Of a stretch of DNA of 64,000 nt, positions 10,658 through 22,612 are shown piece after piece. Below the pieces are notes generated by a model. It was not told the DNA's origin. It ran no database searches and saw nothing but the letters and a program-made list of their open reading frames with translations. Position 1 is the first letter of the stretch; every line of letters begins with the position of its first letter. Position numbers and translations under genes: made by a program. The DNA is taken from the NCBI GenBank assembly GCA_025558095.1, contig JAIVFI010000013.1, positions 496,001 through 560,000 on the forward strand. The letters are read 5' to 3'. This DNA comes from Hyaloraphidium curvatum. Taxonomy: Eukaryota; Monoblepharomycota; Hyaloraphidiomycetes; Hyaloraphidiales; Hyaloraphidiaceae.

Positions 10658-12474
10658 TCATACATCCGCCATTACTGCGTCTTCTCCAGGGCTCTGAGGC
10701 TCGGATTTCACCCGCGGTGCATCTCCTTCCCGCTTGACCGCGCCATCATCCTCCCGCTTCACCCGGCCCTTCATCCACCTGGACGAGCTCACTCCCTCGC
10801 CGTCGGGGCGAGAAAGGGCGTAGCTCATCTCAAAGTATTGGTTCGGATGCGTGATCGGCTCCCCGGCAAGGTCGACGGCAACGCCTCCGCCTTCGGCCTT
10901 CATGCTCGGGTGCGTGAGCTCGAACACGCGGGTGCAGGCCACCTGGAAGTGCTGCCCCTTGACGAGGTTCATGACCTCGTTGACGGAACCTTCCGGAATG
11001 CGCATGTTGAGCAGCTGGGCCTTGAGGTTGTCCGGGGCGAAATCGCGATAAGGGCAACCTGTGCGAGACATGGTCAGCCGGAAAAGAAAGAGACCCAAAC
11101 AAGCGGCTCCTGACCGTGGTGATCGCCCGGCCCGGGGTGATTCGTCGTGATGATCTTCATGCAGCCGTAAGGGGTGTAGTCGGCACGCTTGCCCTCCTTT
11201 CCGTAGTTGTGCCGAATGTTGTACGCGTAGCTCTTCTGGAACTCCTCGTCCGTCTTTGTTCGGAAAGATCGCCTCCAGAATATGAGCGCTTCCTCGAGAG
11301 AAAGACCGATCCCCTTGAGGAACAGGCCGAGCTGCATGCGGCCGTTGTGCTTCAAGTGTCCTTCCTGGAAGACGAGCCCGTGAGAACATGCAGGAGCGTC
11401 GGTGGCAAAGGGACCAACGGTCTTGAGCGACGTTGCAAGGTGTTTCATGCACAACGGGAAGTGTCCCGTTAGACGGTCCACGTCGTTGGCAGACACCTGG
11501 CCGGCCAAGGCACCCGAGCCGGCATTATACTCGTTGCGCCCGCTGAGATGTTGCGAGCCCAGGTTGTTAAGCACCGGGATTAGCCGGTCCTCGTCGCCCT
11601 GCATCCGCGGAAGGGCTTTGGCCGTGATCTCCAGCTGCAGCGAGAGGTGGGCGCGGAACTCGGAAAGCACAAGCGCGAACTGGTGCTCGCCAGGCACGTA
11701 GGCGTAGCCTTTGTGGATGTAGACCTTGCGCGTGGCGACAAGCTCCAACACCCGCTCAAAGGGGACCTAGACTCGGTCAGCGTTGTCGCGCGGGCGCAAA
11801 AGAAATGCGGAACGCACCTTGAAGAAGTTGGCCGACTGGAAAAGATCGGTCCCATCCTTGTCAAGGTTCAGAAAACGAGGATCAGACTGCCGTAGCTCCT
11901 TTTCTAGGCTGTGCTTCGCCTAGTGTCCACCAAGGGGATGAGCAAGGAGCCCGGAAGACGCAGATGTCTCAAGCACCTCGGAAGTGATCTTCTCCAGGTC
12001 CAGGTTGAGCGAGGCAATGAACTCCGCCCGTTCTTGCTCGTAGCAATTGTCCCATCGGATCCGGAACAGCGCCGACTCCTGGCGCAGGAACCACGCGCGG
12101 AGGTCCTCAGTCTTGGCGAACGCGAGGCGCAGGATAAAGTGCGACACGTGGTCCTTCTTCCGCTGCGCCAGAGCATCCTTTGACTCGCGGTCCGTCGTCA
12201 GCGGCAGGTACCGTGTGACGGTCTGGGCGAGCTGGGCCTTTGTGTCGTCGTCCTTCCTCGACCGCAGCTGCGCCGTCTCAATGGCCTTGAGCACCTGCAG
12301 CCGGTCCAGCGCCCACGACTCGAACTCGTGGATGGTAATCTCATCCTGCGGCGGGTCGAAGTAGAAGCTGAGGCGCGAGGCGTACTCCCGCGGCAGCTGG
12401 GACGCGGATCCCGCGAGGCCGCCGTGGGAACTGCCCGCCGCGGGGGCGACGCGGCTCGTCTTGGGCTTGAACAT
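10658..12474 (-). CDS. PRI2: DNA primase large subunit
   Basis: Regulatory Fe-S subunit of primase in the DNA polymerase alpha complex. Joining about five exons gives the PRI2 N-domain (YASRLSFYFDPPQDEITIHE, TRYLPLTT, FILRLAFAKTEDLRAWFLRQ). The middle contains VPFERVLELVATRKVYIHKG and YAYVPGEHQ, and the C-domain contains GRMQLGLFLKGIGLSLEEAL and SYAYNIRHNYGKEGKRADYT. All four cluster cysteines are present: FPLCMKHL, YGCMKI, HGCPYRD and VACTRVFEL. A 54-bp intron inside the MKHLATSLKT/EGHLKH region and another splitting HHG/CPY are clear; the exact intron near 11890-11990 is uncertain. The tail is acidic with KxE motifs that could be SUMO sites. An ATG at 12576 is a possible alternative start. 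Divergent from the CSC1-like gene. Confidence 0.93.
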
Positions 12475-12682
12475 GGTAGTCCGAGCTGCCGCGAGCGCGG
12501 TTTCGTCCGCGGATCCGGCCTCCCCAGAGCCCGAGCCGAATTTCGCAAGGACAGGGAGCGACGGAGGACTCGACACACGCGCGCGTGATTGGTCGGTCCG
12601 CCGCCCAGGGTCCCGCGGTTGTCGCGCTCAAACGGTCCATTCGGCTTCCAGGCCCTCGGAATCTGCTCATCGCGCATCAGCG

Positions 12683-15600
12683 ATGGCTTACCGACGCGAT
12701 TTCGGGGAATCGAGCTCGTGGGCAACGCCCTGGACGCCGGCGGCCGACCCCAGTGCTTCCTCGAGCACACCAGCGGCCGACCCCACCCCTTCCACACCAG
12801 ACTCGCCGACGGACCTTTCATCCACGATAACTGTTACCTCGTTGGCGTCGGACATTCTTTCGACGACGCTTTCGACGTTCCCGGCTACCACTCCTTCGAT
12901 CGCGCCGACCATGCCCCCGAATCCCACCGATCCCACGCAGCAAGCCCATGCCGTGAACAGCGTCCTCGTTCCCCTGCTTCTGTTTGCGGTCGGCGGAACG
13001 CTCATTGTCTTGGCCTTCTGCTACCTGCGGACACGGATACCATTCATCTACCAGAGCCGGCGGCGGATTCAGAACGAACCGCCCGCCCGATTGAGCAGCG
13101 CATTCTTAGGCTTTGTGACGGAGCTCATTCGCATACCGGAGGAGATGGTGATGAGGAGTTCGGGCACGGACTCGCTCATCATTCTTCGCTTTCTGCGGAG
13201 CTCGTTCGCCCTCTTCTGCGTTCTCTCTGTTCTTGGCCTGACCATCCTCACGCCCGTCAATTCGTTCGGCGAGGAAGTTGAGCGGAACCCCGCCAACAAC
13301 ACGCTCAAGAGCCCTCTGGGCTTCGATGAGGTCACCCTGCTACGAAAGATCAGCTTCGAGAATGTCAGCCCTGGCAGCCCGGGGATCGACGTGCACATCG
13401 TGGCTCTGTTCGTCATCGAGCTCCTGGTGTTCATGAATCTTCGCTGGTTCTATCGGGAATGCGTCAACACCAGCACGCAGCGCATTCGCCACGATCTGCG
13501 TGACTCGTCTGCCAAGGATGGCGAGGCACCATCGGAGGCCGTGAGGCAGGCCAGGATTCGCAACATCGATTTGCGGACGGTGATGCTGGTGAACCTACCC
13601 GACAGTATGCGGGACGAACTCATCATACGGAGGTTCTTTGCCGATGCGGGGCTGGACAATATCGAGCAAGTCGTCGTGTGCCGTCGCTACGGCCGATTAC
13701 GTGGCCTGATTTCCAAGCGATGGGCTGCTCTGCGGGAAGTGGAGATTGCTTGGACCCGCTGGCGTGGCAATCCCCCGAGAGCTCTGAAAGGCATGTTCGA
13801 CAAGGCTCGCGAGAGAATCCTGAATCCGGACTTGGAGGAAGAAGATCCTTTCGTTGCCGCCCTCGACCAATCGGACTTGACCGCCTTGGAAGAGGTCCTT
13901 CGCCGAGGTTTCACGACTGTTCCGCTTCCGCAAGCTGGGCCGACTCGGAGCGCTGGTGCCGATGACGACGGTGCGAGTCGTCGTCGTGCGTTCATACCAT
14001 CCAGCCCCGTCTCGGACGACGAGGCCGAAACAGCCAACTTGATCGAGTTTCTTCCCACTGGCCGACCTATGATTCGCACCGGCTTCCTCGGTCTTTTTGG
14101 CCCCCGCGTGGACGCCATTTCGTATCATTTTGACAGATTCAAAACCTACGACGCAAAGGTTCAGGCGATCCGGAGCCAGGAGCTGGACGACAGCAAACCA
14201 ACACCGTACGCGTTTGTGACGTTCAAGGATGCCCAATCGGCGGCGATCGCATGCCAATGTGTCGTGCCGCTTGAGCCCGCAACGTCGAGCGGTTGGAGAA
14301 TCGTGCGTGCACCGCATCCACGAGACATCAACTGGTCAGTTGCCTCGTTTTTGTGCCGTTAGAACCAACTGACGCCCTGTACAGGATGAATATCTCCTCC
14401 TGGACCAGCGAATCGCAGATCATGTTCTGGCGTACGGTACTGACCATCGTGACCCTGGTGGCCCTTGTTTTCTTTTGGTATGCTTCTCTTGTGCCACCAT
14501 GCCCCGTCTTCTCTTACTCGAATCTATGCAGGTCACAGCCCATTGCCGTGATATCGAATCTGCTACGACCCGAGTCGCTCCAGGCCATCCTGCCTCCGGC
14601 TTGGAGCGAGTGGGTAGCCGGGTGGAGCGACGCCACCAAGATTGCGGTTGCTGGCGCAGCGCCCGCCTTACTCGTGGCCGTCTATATGGCTCTGTTGCCA
14701 CCAATCATGATCCTTCTCTGCTATTTGCAAGTGCGTTCATTTGGGTCACGGCGCGACTGGTGCTGACCGCGGGCAATTTGCAGGGCATCGAGGCCTACTC
14801 CTGGATCGACATCAGCTGCCTCAACAAATTCTACTTCTATTCCATAATCAACATCGTAGGGCCAACGTGAAGCCAAAGATTGGGCTTAATGACCAGGTGT
14901 CCCAGGTACTCGTTTACACCTTGTCGAGCGGAGTCACGTCATCCCTCAGCGACATTCTCGGCCAGCCAAAGGAGATCGTGGGTCCCAGCTTCCGATGCAG
15001 CTGTGCCGGCTGACCTGAACTCGATGTTTTATAGCCGACAATCTTGGCCAAGAACCTGACCAGCATTGCGCCGTTTTTCGTCAACTGGATCAATCTTAAT
15101 ACCTTCATTCAGACCCCCATCTTGCTCCTTCTGCCGCCGCACATTGTGCCCCAGTTGTTCATCTACGTGGTCCGCAAGTTTCGACACTGCACACCTCGGC
15201 TTGTTGCCGAATTCACACTTCCCCCGCATCTTACGAACCTGAATCTAGGGCTTCTCCTCGTGGCGCCGCTCATGGTCAACGTCATTGCTCTAATCTTTAG
15301 TGGGATCCAGCCTCTCGTGCTTCCCGTTGCCGCACTCTACTTCCTGGTGGCTTTTGCCGTTCTGAAGTACCAGCTCCTCTACATGGTACGTTGTCGCGGA
15401 ATGATCTTTCCTCGCATGTCAGCTCACCTCAGCCACCAGAACTTCGTGCCGTACGACACTCGAGGTCTCGGGCTGGGAGATGCAGGCTTCATCGGCATGA
15501 TCGTGAAAAGGGTGCTGGCTGGCGAACTTCTCCATGTACTGCTCATGGTCGGCGCCCTTACGCTCAAGGGCGCCGCGGACAAGGCTGTCCCAGCTGGCAT

Positions 15601-16538
15601 GACTCTGCTGGCGTTGCTTATCGTCTCGTGGAAATGGTTGGAGGGAACGTGGGGGCGATGGGAAGGAAACGTTTCCCTCGTCGCCGCAAAGCAAGTGCCG
15701 GCGGCCTTGGCAGCTTCAAACACGGCGCTCGACGAAGCTTCTGCGGCGAAAGAGAGATCGACGTCGTTCCTGGATAGGGTCGCGCAGTTCTTCAAGGGAG
15801 GCGCGGGCGACGGCTTCCTCACCAGCGGCGCCAACAAGCCGTACCATCTTTCCGAACCTTTATCTTCGGAGGAAGCCGAGAGTCGTCCGGAAGTGCTGCC
15901 GGATCCGATTTCGAGTTCTATGTACAGATGTGAGTGCTGGCCGCGTTTCTTGGCCAAGTTCTGACTCCCTTCTCCAGATGGCGTCAACGTGGACCTCGAT
16001 CACGATGGCGAGGTGAGTGTGCGCAGTTGCGTGTCAAGCTTAGTTTGATTTTCCGCTGCGACAGATCGACATGGATGACGAGAACGATCCGCTGACGATT
16101 TACCGCGCCGATCACTTTACGAACTACGCAGAGCCAATCGTCAGCAGAATCGACGGCATTCTGAATCCCCGAGAGGACCCGCTCAAGCGAAGCGCGGATC
16201 CGGTTCGGTTCATGGAGGACGATCCCATCGCCGGCAGCTACTTGCACCCCGCACGCGTCGGCCGGCTCCCCGGGATATGGCTGCCGGGGTTCTCGCGGAC
16301 CTTCGAATTCACGGAGTTTGACGACGATCCGCGCGCGGGCCTTGCCAAGCTGCGTGCCGCGGGCACGTCGGACAACCTGAGCGCCGAGGAGGCGGAAGCG
16401 CAGCACGAGCTCATGGCACGGCGTGCGCAGGAGGTCGCGGACAAGGCGGCGTCCAAAGGATACCTGGGAAGGGTGCTGACGACAATGGATGAGGTAATGG
16501 ACAGTTTCGCTCTCTGGGCATCCTGGTTGTTGAGATGA
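12683..16538 (+). CDS. CSC1: CSC1/OSCA/TMEM63-family mechanosensitive cation channel
   Basis: Nine exons are supported, with introns near 14335-14384, 14478-14531, 14731-14783, 14856-14896, 14978-15034, 15386-15439, 15930-15977 and 16013-16064. After a Ser/Thr/Pro-rich extracellular N-terminus, a first membrane helix (VLVPLLLFAVGGTLIVLAFC) precedes two more helices. A cytosolic DUF4463-like domain follows (RTVMLVNLPDSMRDELIIRR) and ends with the diagnostic RAPHPRDINWMNI. The RSN1_7TM pore domain comes next (MFWRTVLTIVTLVALVFFW, SYLAKNLTSIAPFF-like, GLGLGDAGFIGMIV). The C-terminus is cytosolic and acidic. These channels open on hyperosmotic or membrane stress and pass calcium. The gene converges on PRP4 with only about 16 bp between the stops. 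Confidence 0.92.
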
Positions 16539-16554
16539 TCTGTTGGGTGCTGCG

Positions 16555-18462
16555 CTACAATACCACGTTCTCTGAAGCCCATAGCTTGAACGTCCGGTCG
16601 TAGCCTGCCGTAGCCACAAACTTGCCGTCTAAATGGCGATGAGACGAATGAGACAAAAGGAACTCAATGCCCAGCCTATGAGCTCACCTCCGGAAATGTC
16701 GATGCCGACGAGCTTGCCGTCGTGTCCGGCAAAGACCCTCAGCGGCTTCCAATCCCCCTCACTCCACAGCTTCGCCGTGCCGTCGTACGAGCACGAGACC
16801 ATGAAGCTCCCGTTCACGACGTTGAGCCTCATCAGCTCTTCCTCCGGGGTCGGTGGTGGCGGCGCGAGCAACTCCGGCTTCACACCGCCGGCCGCGTTAA
16901 AGAGTCCGTCGCCCGTCATTGCCGCATCCCCGTTCGCGATCCCGTTCGCGTGCCCCTCGTCGCCGTCCTCCATCCTCTCGTCCTCGTCCTCGTCCTTGCC
17001 GCCGTAGACGAACGTCTCGGCGGCCGACGAGTTCCAGATCTTCAGCCCCGTGACGATGTTGGTGTGTCCCGGCAGGGTGTAGGTGCACTTGCGCTGGCGG
17101 ATGTCCCAGATCCGCACCACGTTGTCCTCGGCGCCCGTGGCGATCGTGTAGCCGTCCGGGGCCCAGTCCAGGCAGAGGATGGGCTTCACGTGGCCCGAGA
17201 GGATCATCACCGAACGCCCAGTCCGCATGTCCCACAGGTGACCGTGGCAATCGAAGCCCCTAAACGGCGAATCAGCTCAGCGATAGCGAACGGACCTGAA
17301 GAACCCACCCGGTGCCAAGGAGGGACCCGTCGTTCTGGAACCCCAGGGCGTACACCTCCTTCGCGTGCCCCTCCTGCAGGAGCAGCTCCACCGTCGTCTC
17401 GGCATCCCACAAGCGCCACGAGGTATCGTAGCTGGACGATGCCAGGTGCCGCCCGCCCGGGTGCCACTCCACCCGGCTCACCCGGGCCGTGTGCCCGTCC
17501 AGCTTCGCCAGCGGCGTGTCCTTCTCCAGCGACCAGAGAAACAGCCCGCCGTCCGCGGCGCCGCTGGCCAGATTCGCGGCGCCGCGGGAGAGCCCCATGG
17601 TGGATTTCGGGTGCCATGCCAGGCCCGAGACGCGCTCGCGGTGCCCGCGGAAGGTGTAGGCGTGCTGGCACGACGGTATCGCGTGCAGCTTGATGAGGCC
17701 GGACCAGGAGGCCGTTGCAAGGAGGCGGGAGTTGGGGGAGAAAGTGCAATAGGTCAGGGGTCGGTCGTCGGCGAGCTGCGACGAGAAGATGGAGAAAGTC
17801 TGGCGACGATGCCGTCAGCGAGGGCACAACAAGAGCCAGAGGTAATATCACCTTTAGGTGAAGGTAGAAGTCGTGCATGATCTTTTTCCGCTGGGACGCC
17901 GGAGTTTCCAGCTCGGCCTGCTGGGCCTCGATCCGTTTCCGTGCTCTGGCGCCAGTCCCAAATCAAAAATCCAACCAGAGCTCGTCAAGATCCTTGGACC
18001 CACCTCCGCAACGAGGTTTCTGCGATCCACCGCCGCGCCTCGTAGAGTTCCTCCGACCCCTCGGTGTAGAACTCCTCGTCCTGCTCATCCTCGCTGTCCT
18101 CCTCCGATTCCGACCCGGGCAACGACTCGTACTCCATCGCGTCACCCAAGGCACGCGACATGATTTCCCTGAGCCGTTCTCGCCTGTCCCCGGGCTTGCC
18201 AACGCGTCAGGCCCCGCGGAGAACGCGGCAGCGCGGTTCTCACCCCCTCCCCGAACAGCGTGATCGGCTCCCCGTATTCCCGCAGCCTGAGCCGGACCTG
18301 CCCATCGTCCGTGGGCACGGCCAGGCTGCGCGCCCTCCGTTTGCGGTCCAGCTCGTCGAGCATGGCCTGCTGCTCGGCCATCGCCCGTCTCTGGGCGCCG
18401 TGGACCTCGCTCGAGAGCTCGTCGAGCGTGAGCCCGCGCGGCTCGTCAGGGTAGACCGACAT
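16555..18462 (-). CDS. PRP4: U4/U6 snRNP WD40 protein PRP4 (PRPF4)
   Basis: Spliceosomal protein of the U4/U6 di-snRNP. The N-terminus has the SFM/PRP4-like motif [18 protein letters not shown]. After a basic helix comes [26 protein letters not shown], joined across an intron. Seven WD40 blades follow: [82 protein letters not shown] and [12 protein letters not shown]. The last blade sits in a final exon after an intron near 16628-16690. An acidic low-complexity insertion of roughly 60 residues ([15 protein letters not shown]...) interrupts the sixth blade and is absent from human PRPF4. No kinase domain is present, so this is not the kinase also named PRP4. Confidence 0.93.
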
Positions 18463-18738
18463 GGCGCCGGAAGGCGCTGCCGCGCGGGGAAAAGAGGGGC
18501 TGGACGATTCAAGGGCCGCTGCTGCGCGGAGAATGCGATTCAAGCCCCAAGAAGTTGCCCCCTATCAGAAATTCGGAGCCAGACTTTGCAAAGCCATTTT
18601 CCAACCGCTCCTCCCAGACACCCCGAATCTCGCGTCGCCGCCCTCCCGCGCCCCTCCGCGCCCGCAGCCGCCACGCACGCCGCACGCGTCCTTTTCCGCC
18701 CGCCTTCCCGCGCCCGCCCGCTCTCCACGCTGCACGCG

Positions 18739-19393
18739 ATGCTCGCGCCCGCCGCGTCCGCCGCGCCCGAGCCGCCCCGCAAACGCCCGTTCAGCGCCGA
18801 CGAGCCGCCGCTGCTGGTCAAAAAGCTCTCCGACAAGGCGCGGCTGCCCGTGCGCGGCTCCTCGCGCGCCGCGGGCTACGACCTGTGCAGGTGCGCCGCC
18901 GGCTGCGACCCGCGTCCCCTGCCGCTCACCGGCCCGCAGCTCCGCCGACTGCGTCATCCCCGCCCGGGGCAAGCACATCGTGCCCACGGACCTCGCGATC
19001 GCCGTGCCGCCGGGGTGCTACGGCCGCGTGGCGCCGCGCAGCGGGCTGGCCGCGAAGCACTTCCTGGACGTGGGCGCCGGGGTCGTGGACGAGGACTACA
19101 GGGGCGCCGTGGGTGTCGTGATGTGGGTTGCTTGATGGCCGTGGCGAGGCTGGCAGGGACCGACGCGTTTCGGGCAGGTTCAACTTTTCGGACAAGGACT
19201 TCGAAGTCAAGGAGGGCGACAGGATCGCGCAGCTCGTGCTGGAGCGCATCTACACCCCAGACGTGGTCGAGGTCGAGGTGGGAAATATCTGTGGATGGAT
19301 GATCGGCATTGCGTTGACCCGGTTCGTTCCCAGGACCTTGACAGCACTGACCGCGGCGCCGGCGGTTTCGGGTCCACCGGGGTCAGCTCGTAA
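18739..19393 (+). CDS. DUT1: dUTP diphosphatase
   Basis: Hydrolyses dUTP to dUMP and pyrophosphate, keeping uracil out of DNA and supplying dTMP synthesis. Four exons: 18739-18890, 18940-19122, 19178-19277 and 19334-19393. All five trimeric dUTPase motifs are visible after splicing: [45 protein letters not shown] and the C-terminal P-loop-like [10 protein letters not shown]. The phase-correct join [17 protein letters not shown] at the second intron strongly supports the model. A Pro/Ala/Arg-rich leader of about 25 residues precedes the domain and could be a targeting extension. Divergent from PRP4; tail-to-tail with peptidyl-tRNA hydrolase. Confidence 0.94.
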
Positions 19394-19484
19394 AGTCAAG
19401 ATGCCACCAAACGGGCTTCCGGGGCCCGCATATACCGTGATATCGAGAGAAGCAACCCTGTACAAAGCACACTCCATGATCAAG

Positions 19485-20437
19485 TTATCTCTTCACTTCC
19501 TTCCCCACCGCTTTCTTCCTTGCCTCGTCGATCTTCTCCTCCAGCCACATGAGGAGCAGCTTCTCCGCCTCCGGAAACGTCCGTTCGCGCAGGGTGGTCC
19601 ACTCCTCGGCGTAAAAGTCGCTCAGCACCCACTTCGCGGCGCCCATCTTCTTGGACCGCCCGATGCCGAGCCTCATCCTGGAAAAGTCGGGTCCCATCCG
19701 TTTTGCAACGTCCTCGACGCCCTTTTGGCCCCCTGAAGAGCCTCCGCGCTGCAGATCGGCCTTGCCGACGTCCAACCTCATGTCGTCGTGCAGGACGAGG
19801 ATGTGCTGCCGCTGGATGCCGTGGGCATCGGCTGCTCATCCAATGAGAACCTAACGTTACCGGAGGACACATTCGACCCACCGAGCTTCCTCACGGGGCC
19901 CCCCGACGCATTCATAAACGACGCCGGTTTGGCAAAGGTAAGCTCGACCGAAACCGCGGGCAGCGACACGGTCTCGGTGGGGCGGAGGAGGTCGGAGGCC
20001 TTCATTTTGACTGCGAGGCGGGAAGACGCGTCAGGAAGCTGGCCATGCTGCCGGGGGAGGCGGGACGAACGCTTGACTTCGACCCTCCTGACCAGGTGCT
20101 TTTGGGGGGAATGGAGGTTCGCGAGGTCAAACTTGGTGAGCTTGGGCACCCCCGCACGTTCGATTTCGGCCGTCGTGCCCTCAGCCTGCCACGAGAGCGT
20201 CCTTGTGACGAGGGCGTCCATCTCCCGGCTCTTGTTGAACGTCGGCGGGACGGTCGGGGCCGCGTAGGGCGGCAGGTTAGCGACCAGGTGGTCCAAAGTG
20301 ACGGCACCGAGGTCGTGGCGCTGCCCTCTGAACGGAGGGTTGCCCAGGCCGACGACAAGGAGGTGGAGGGGACGTGACCCGGCGGGGGGCGATCGGGGTG
20401 TGCGGGGGCCGGGAAAACGCCGGAGGAGCGTGGCCAT
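19485..20437 (-). CDS. PTH1: Peptidyl-tRNA hydrolase, bacterial Pth type
   Basis: Releases peptides from stalled peptidyl-tRNA, probably in mitochondria. The protein has LLVVGLGNP with the substrate Asn, the catalytic His in [55 protein letters not shown] and [10 protein letters not shown]. An intron near 19810-19860 joins the segment before it (GPVRKL) to [17 protein letters not shown]. Between the LDHL helix and KPASFMN lies an insertion of roughly 80-90 residues, basic and Ser-rich, that makes this Pth much longer than the usual 190 residues. It could be a genuine insert or contain an unrecognised intron. A short basic leader precedes the domain. Confidence 0.9.
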
Positions 20438-20591
20438 CGCGTCGCCGGGCGACTGGCGGGGGTGGAATCAGTGCCGCGGGGGTCCCGAGCTCCCTCTCCC
20501 TCCTGCGGCCCGGGACGAAAATTGCCGCACGGTTCGCGTCGCATCCACATCGGGTGGTTGCGCAGAGTTTCGCGGAGACCCGTACACCCAA

Positions 20592-21475
20592 ATGGACCCA
20601 CCGAGCACCTCCGCCCCTCCCGCCGCCTCCAGCGGAGCCGACGAGGCCGCTGCTGCGCTGACGTCGCTGCTCGGGGCCGAGGGCAGCGTCGGCGGGGGCT
20701 CGCCGGCGCCGCCGCCCGCGCCCCTGCCGCCCGCGCCCGCTGCGGCCGCCGACGTGCCCTTCGGCGCACCGTACCCGTTCGGGATGGCGGGGATGCCGTC
20801 GTGGCCGCCGTACGGGTATTCGCCCTTCCCCTTCCCGTACTACGGCATGCCCAGCATGGCGCAGATGGGCCAGATGGGGCTGCCCGGCATGGCGCAGATG
20901 CCGCAGATGCCCGGCATGCCCATGCCGCTGCCCGGCCAGATGCCGCTGGGCCCGTGGAACCCGCCCGTCGCGCCCGACGCCGTGTCGCCCGGCCCCGGCG
21001 GCGGCCCCGTGCGCACGCAGCGCCGCGCGAGGGCGCCGCAGAAGAAGCGCGACGAGGGCGACTCGGCCGACGGCGAGGGCGACGACGACGCAAAGGGCAA
21101 GGGCGTGCAGTTCAAGAAGGCAGGCTCGCGCTTCACCTGCGAGTGGGAGGGCTGCGGGAGGTCGTACTCGACGAGGTAGGCTCCCCCGCTCCGAGGCGTC
21201 TCTACAACCTCTGACGAATTTTCCAGCGGCCATCTGGCACGACACCGCCGCGGGCACAACATGGACTTCCGCTTCTCGTGCTCCTTCGACGGCTGCGCCG
21301 CAAAATTCACCCGCAGAGACTCGGCCCGCTCGCACGAAAAGACGCACCTGAGGGGGTGAGTGGACGCCGGGCAAAGGTTCTTTTCGCATCTGACGGGCCT
21401 CGAAAAAGTTACCCGCCCGAGAACTACGACTACTCCAACTCGGGAGGCGAGGATGGGGACTCTACCAAGGCCTGA
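20592..21475 (+). CDS. C2H2 zinc finger protein, probable transcription factor
   Basis: Three exons. The first encodes an Ala/Pro/Met-rich low-complexity region (including MAQMGQMGLPGMAQMPQMPG) and a basic patch RRARAPQKKR. The fingers are split by an intron near 21178-21225: first CEWEGCGRSYSTR/SGHLARHRRGH, then CSFDGCAAKFTRRDSARSH (final His in EKTH). Both follow C-x4-C-x12-H-x3-5-H spacing. A second intron near 21359-21412 leads to a short acidic tail ending GEDGDSTKA. Two-finger C2H2 proteins with this spacing resemble fungal regulators, but no specific orthologue is claimed. The ATG at 20592 starts MDPPSTSAPP, and a GC-rich leader lies upstream. Confidence 0.85.
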
Positions 21476-21589
21476 ATGGCCGTTGAGGTGCACCAAGGAC
21501 TTTCTTCTTCGCCCGATGGGCAGTGCCACTCGTTGCAATTGGCGCGACATACCCGCCGTGTACAGATCATTGTCGAAACATAGACACCG

Positions 21590-22420
21590 TCAGCAATCGT
21601 AGTCGGTGTCGTCGCTCGGATCCGGGACCGACGCCAGTGGCCTGCCGGCCGCGAAGGCCAGCATTTTGGCCCCGTACCAATAATCCAATTTGGGCATGTG
21701 CAAATTCTTCACCACCGAGTCTCTGAACTCGTCGGAGAAAACCCCAGCATCGTGCCTCATTTTGACGAAGCCTCCAAGCACGTCCGGATCGACTTCGGGG
21801 TGCGCCTGCGTCGTCCACAACTTCCCCGGAACGTAAAGTCCGTGGACACCGCACAACGGCGTCGAGCCGAGCACGATCGCACCCTCGGGCACCCGCACGA
21901 CGTGGTCCTTGTGCGACGCAAGCAGGGGCACTTTACCCCTCTTGGTCCCCAGCGCCTTCTTCGCCTCTTCGTCCAATTCCACCACCACCCTGCCCATCTC
22001 CCACCCTGCGGGACTCAGCTCCACCTTCCCCCCGAAGGAATGCGCAACGAGCTGGTGCCCGAAGCACACTCCCAGGATCCTCGACCTGCCGTAGGCCTTT
22101 TCCCGCAAATACGCGTCCAGTTCCGCCATCCAGGGATGCTCCCCCATCTCGTACACCCCGGCCTTGCTTCCCGTCACCAGCACCGCGTCGAAGCTCGCCG
22201 GGTCGGGCAGCGGCTCGCCGCCGACGACGTCCACGCGCACGGTTTCCATCTCCAGGGAGGGAAAGTAATGGTCCCGCGCCTTGAGGAAGAGCGCGGTGAA
22301 CCAGGAATGCATGTCGTCGTAGATGGTGCTGATCGAGGGGTCCAGCCGGTCCGCCATGAGGATGGCGATGCGGACCATGTCCGGGCGACGGTCCGCGCCG
22401 CCGGAGGGGTCGGAGGGCAT
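21590..22420 (-). CDS. Class I glutamine amidotransferase-like protein
   Basis: A stand-alone GATase1-fold protein of about 276 residues, similar in layout to fungal GMP-synthase-like amidotransferases of unknown substrate. It shows VRIAILMADRLDP at the start, VLVTGSKAGVYE, the nucleophile elbow ILGVCFGHQLVA with catalytic Cys, and the His-Glu pair in TTQAHPEVD. Starts at 22420 (MPSDPSGG) and 22378 (MVRIAIL) are both possible; family members usually begin close to the first strand, favouring the second. It ends in an acidic DPSDDTDYDC tail. No synthase domain adjoins it, so its amination partner, if any, is unknown. Confidence 0.88.
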   Translation of the reverse strand: MPSDPSGGADRRPDMVRIAILMADRLDPSISTIYDDMHSWFTALFLKARDHYFPSLEMETVRVDVVGGEPLPDPASFDAVLVTGSKAGVYEMGEHPWMAELDAYLREKAYGRSRILGVCFGHQLVAHSFGGKVELSPAGWEMGRVVVELDEEAKKALGTKRGKVPLLASHKDHVVRVPEGAIVLGSTPLCGVHGLYVPGKLWTTQAHPEVDPDVLGGFVKMRHDAGVFSDEFRDSVVKNLHMPKLDYWYGAKMLAFAAGRPLASVPDPSDDTDYDC

Positions 22421-22612
22421 TTCGTCCCCGGGAACAAGCGAGACGCGTGGAAAAGACGGCGAACTATGTGCTCCGAGAGGCAGAAAGCTCGTCTGCGGTC
22501 GTAGGCGTCGCTGCGGTGCGTGTGCGGACTTCGCGGCAAGTGGACGATCCGAACGGCGATCGGCCACTACATACCGGCGGGCGTCTTCGCCGAATCGACG
22601 CGTCCAAATGCG

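Noticed and set aside
10540-10665. Upstream first exon of the TMEM53-like gene starting ATGATGATGGATAG
   Set aside because: The donor gtaagc is good, but its phase does not match the acceptors before the main frame, so the join would shift the frame.
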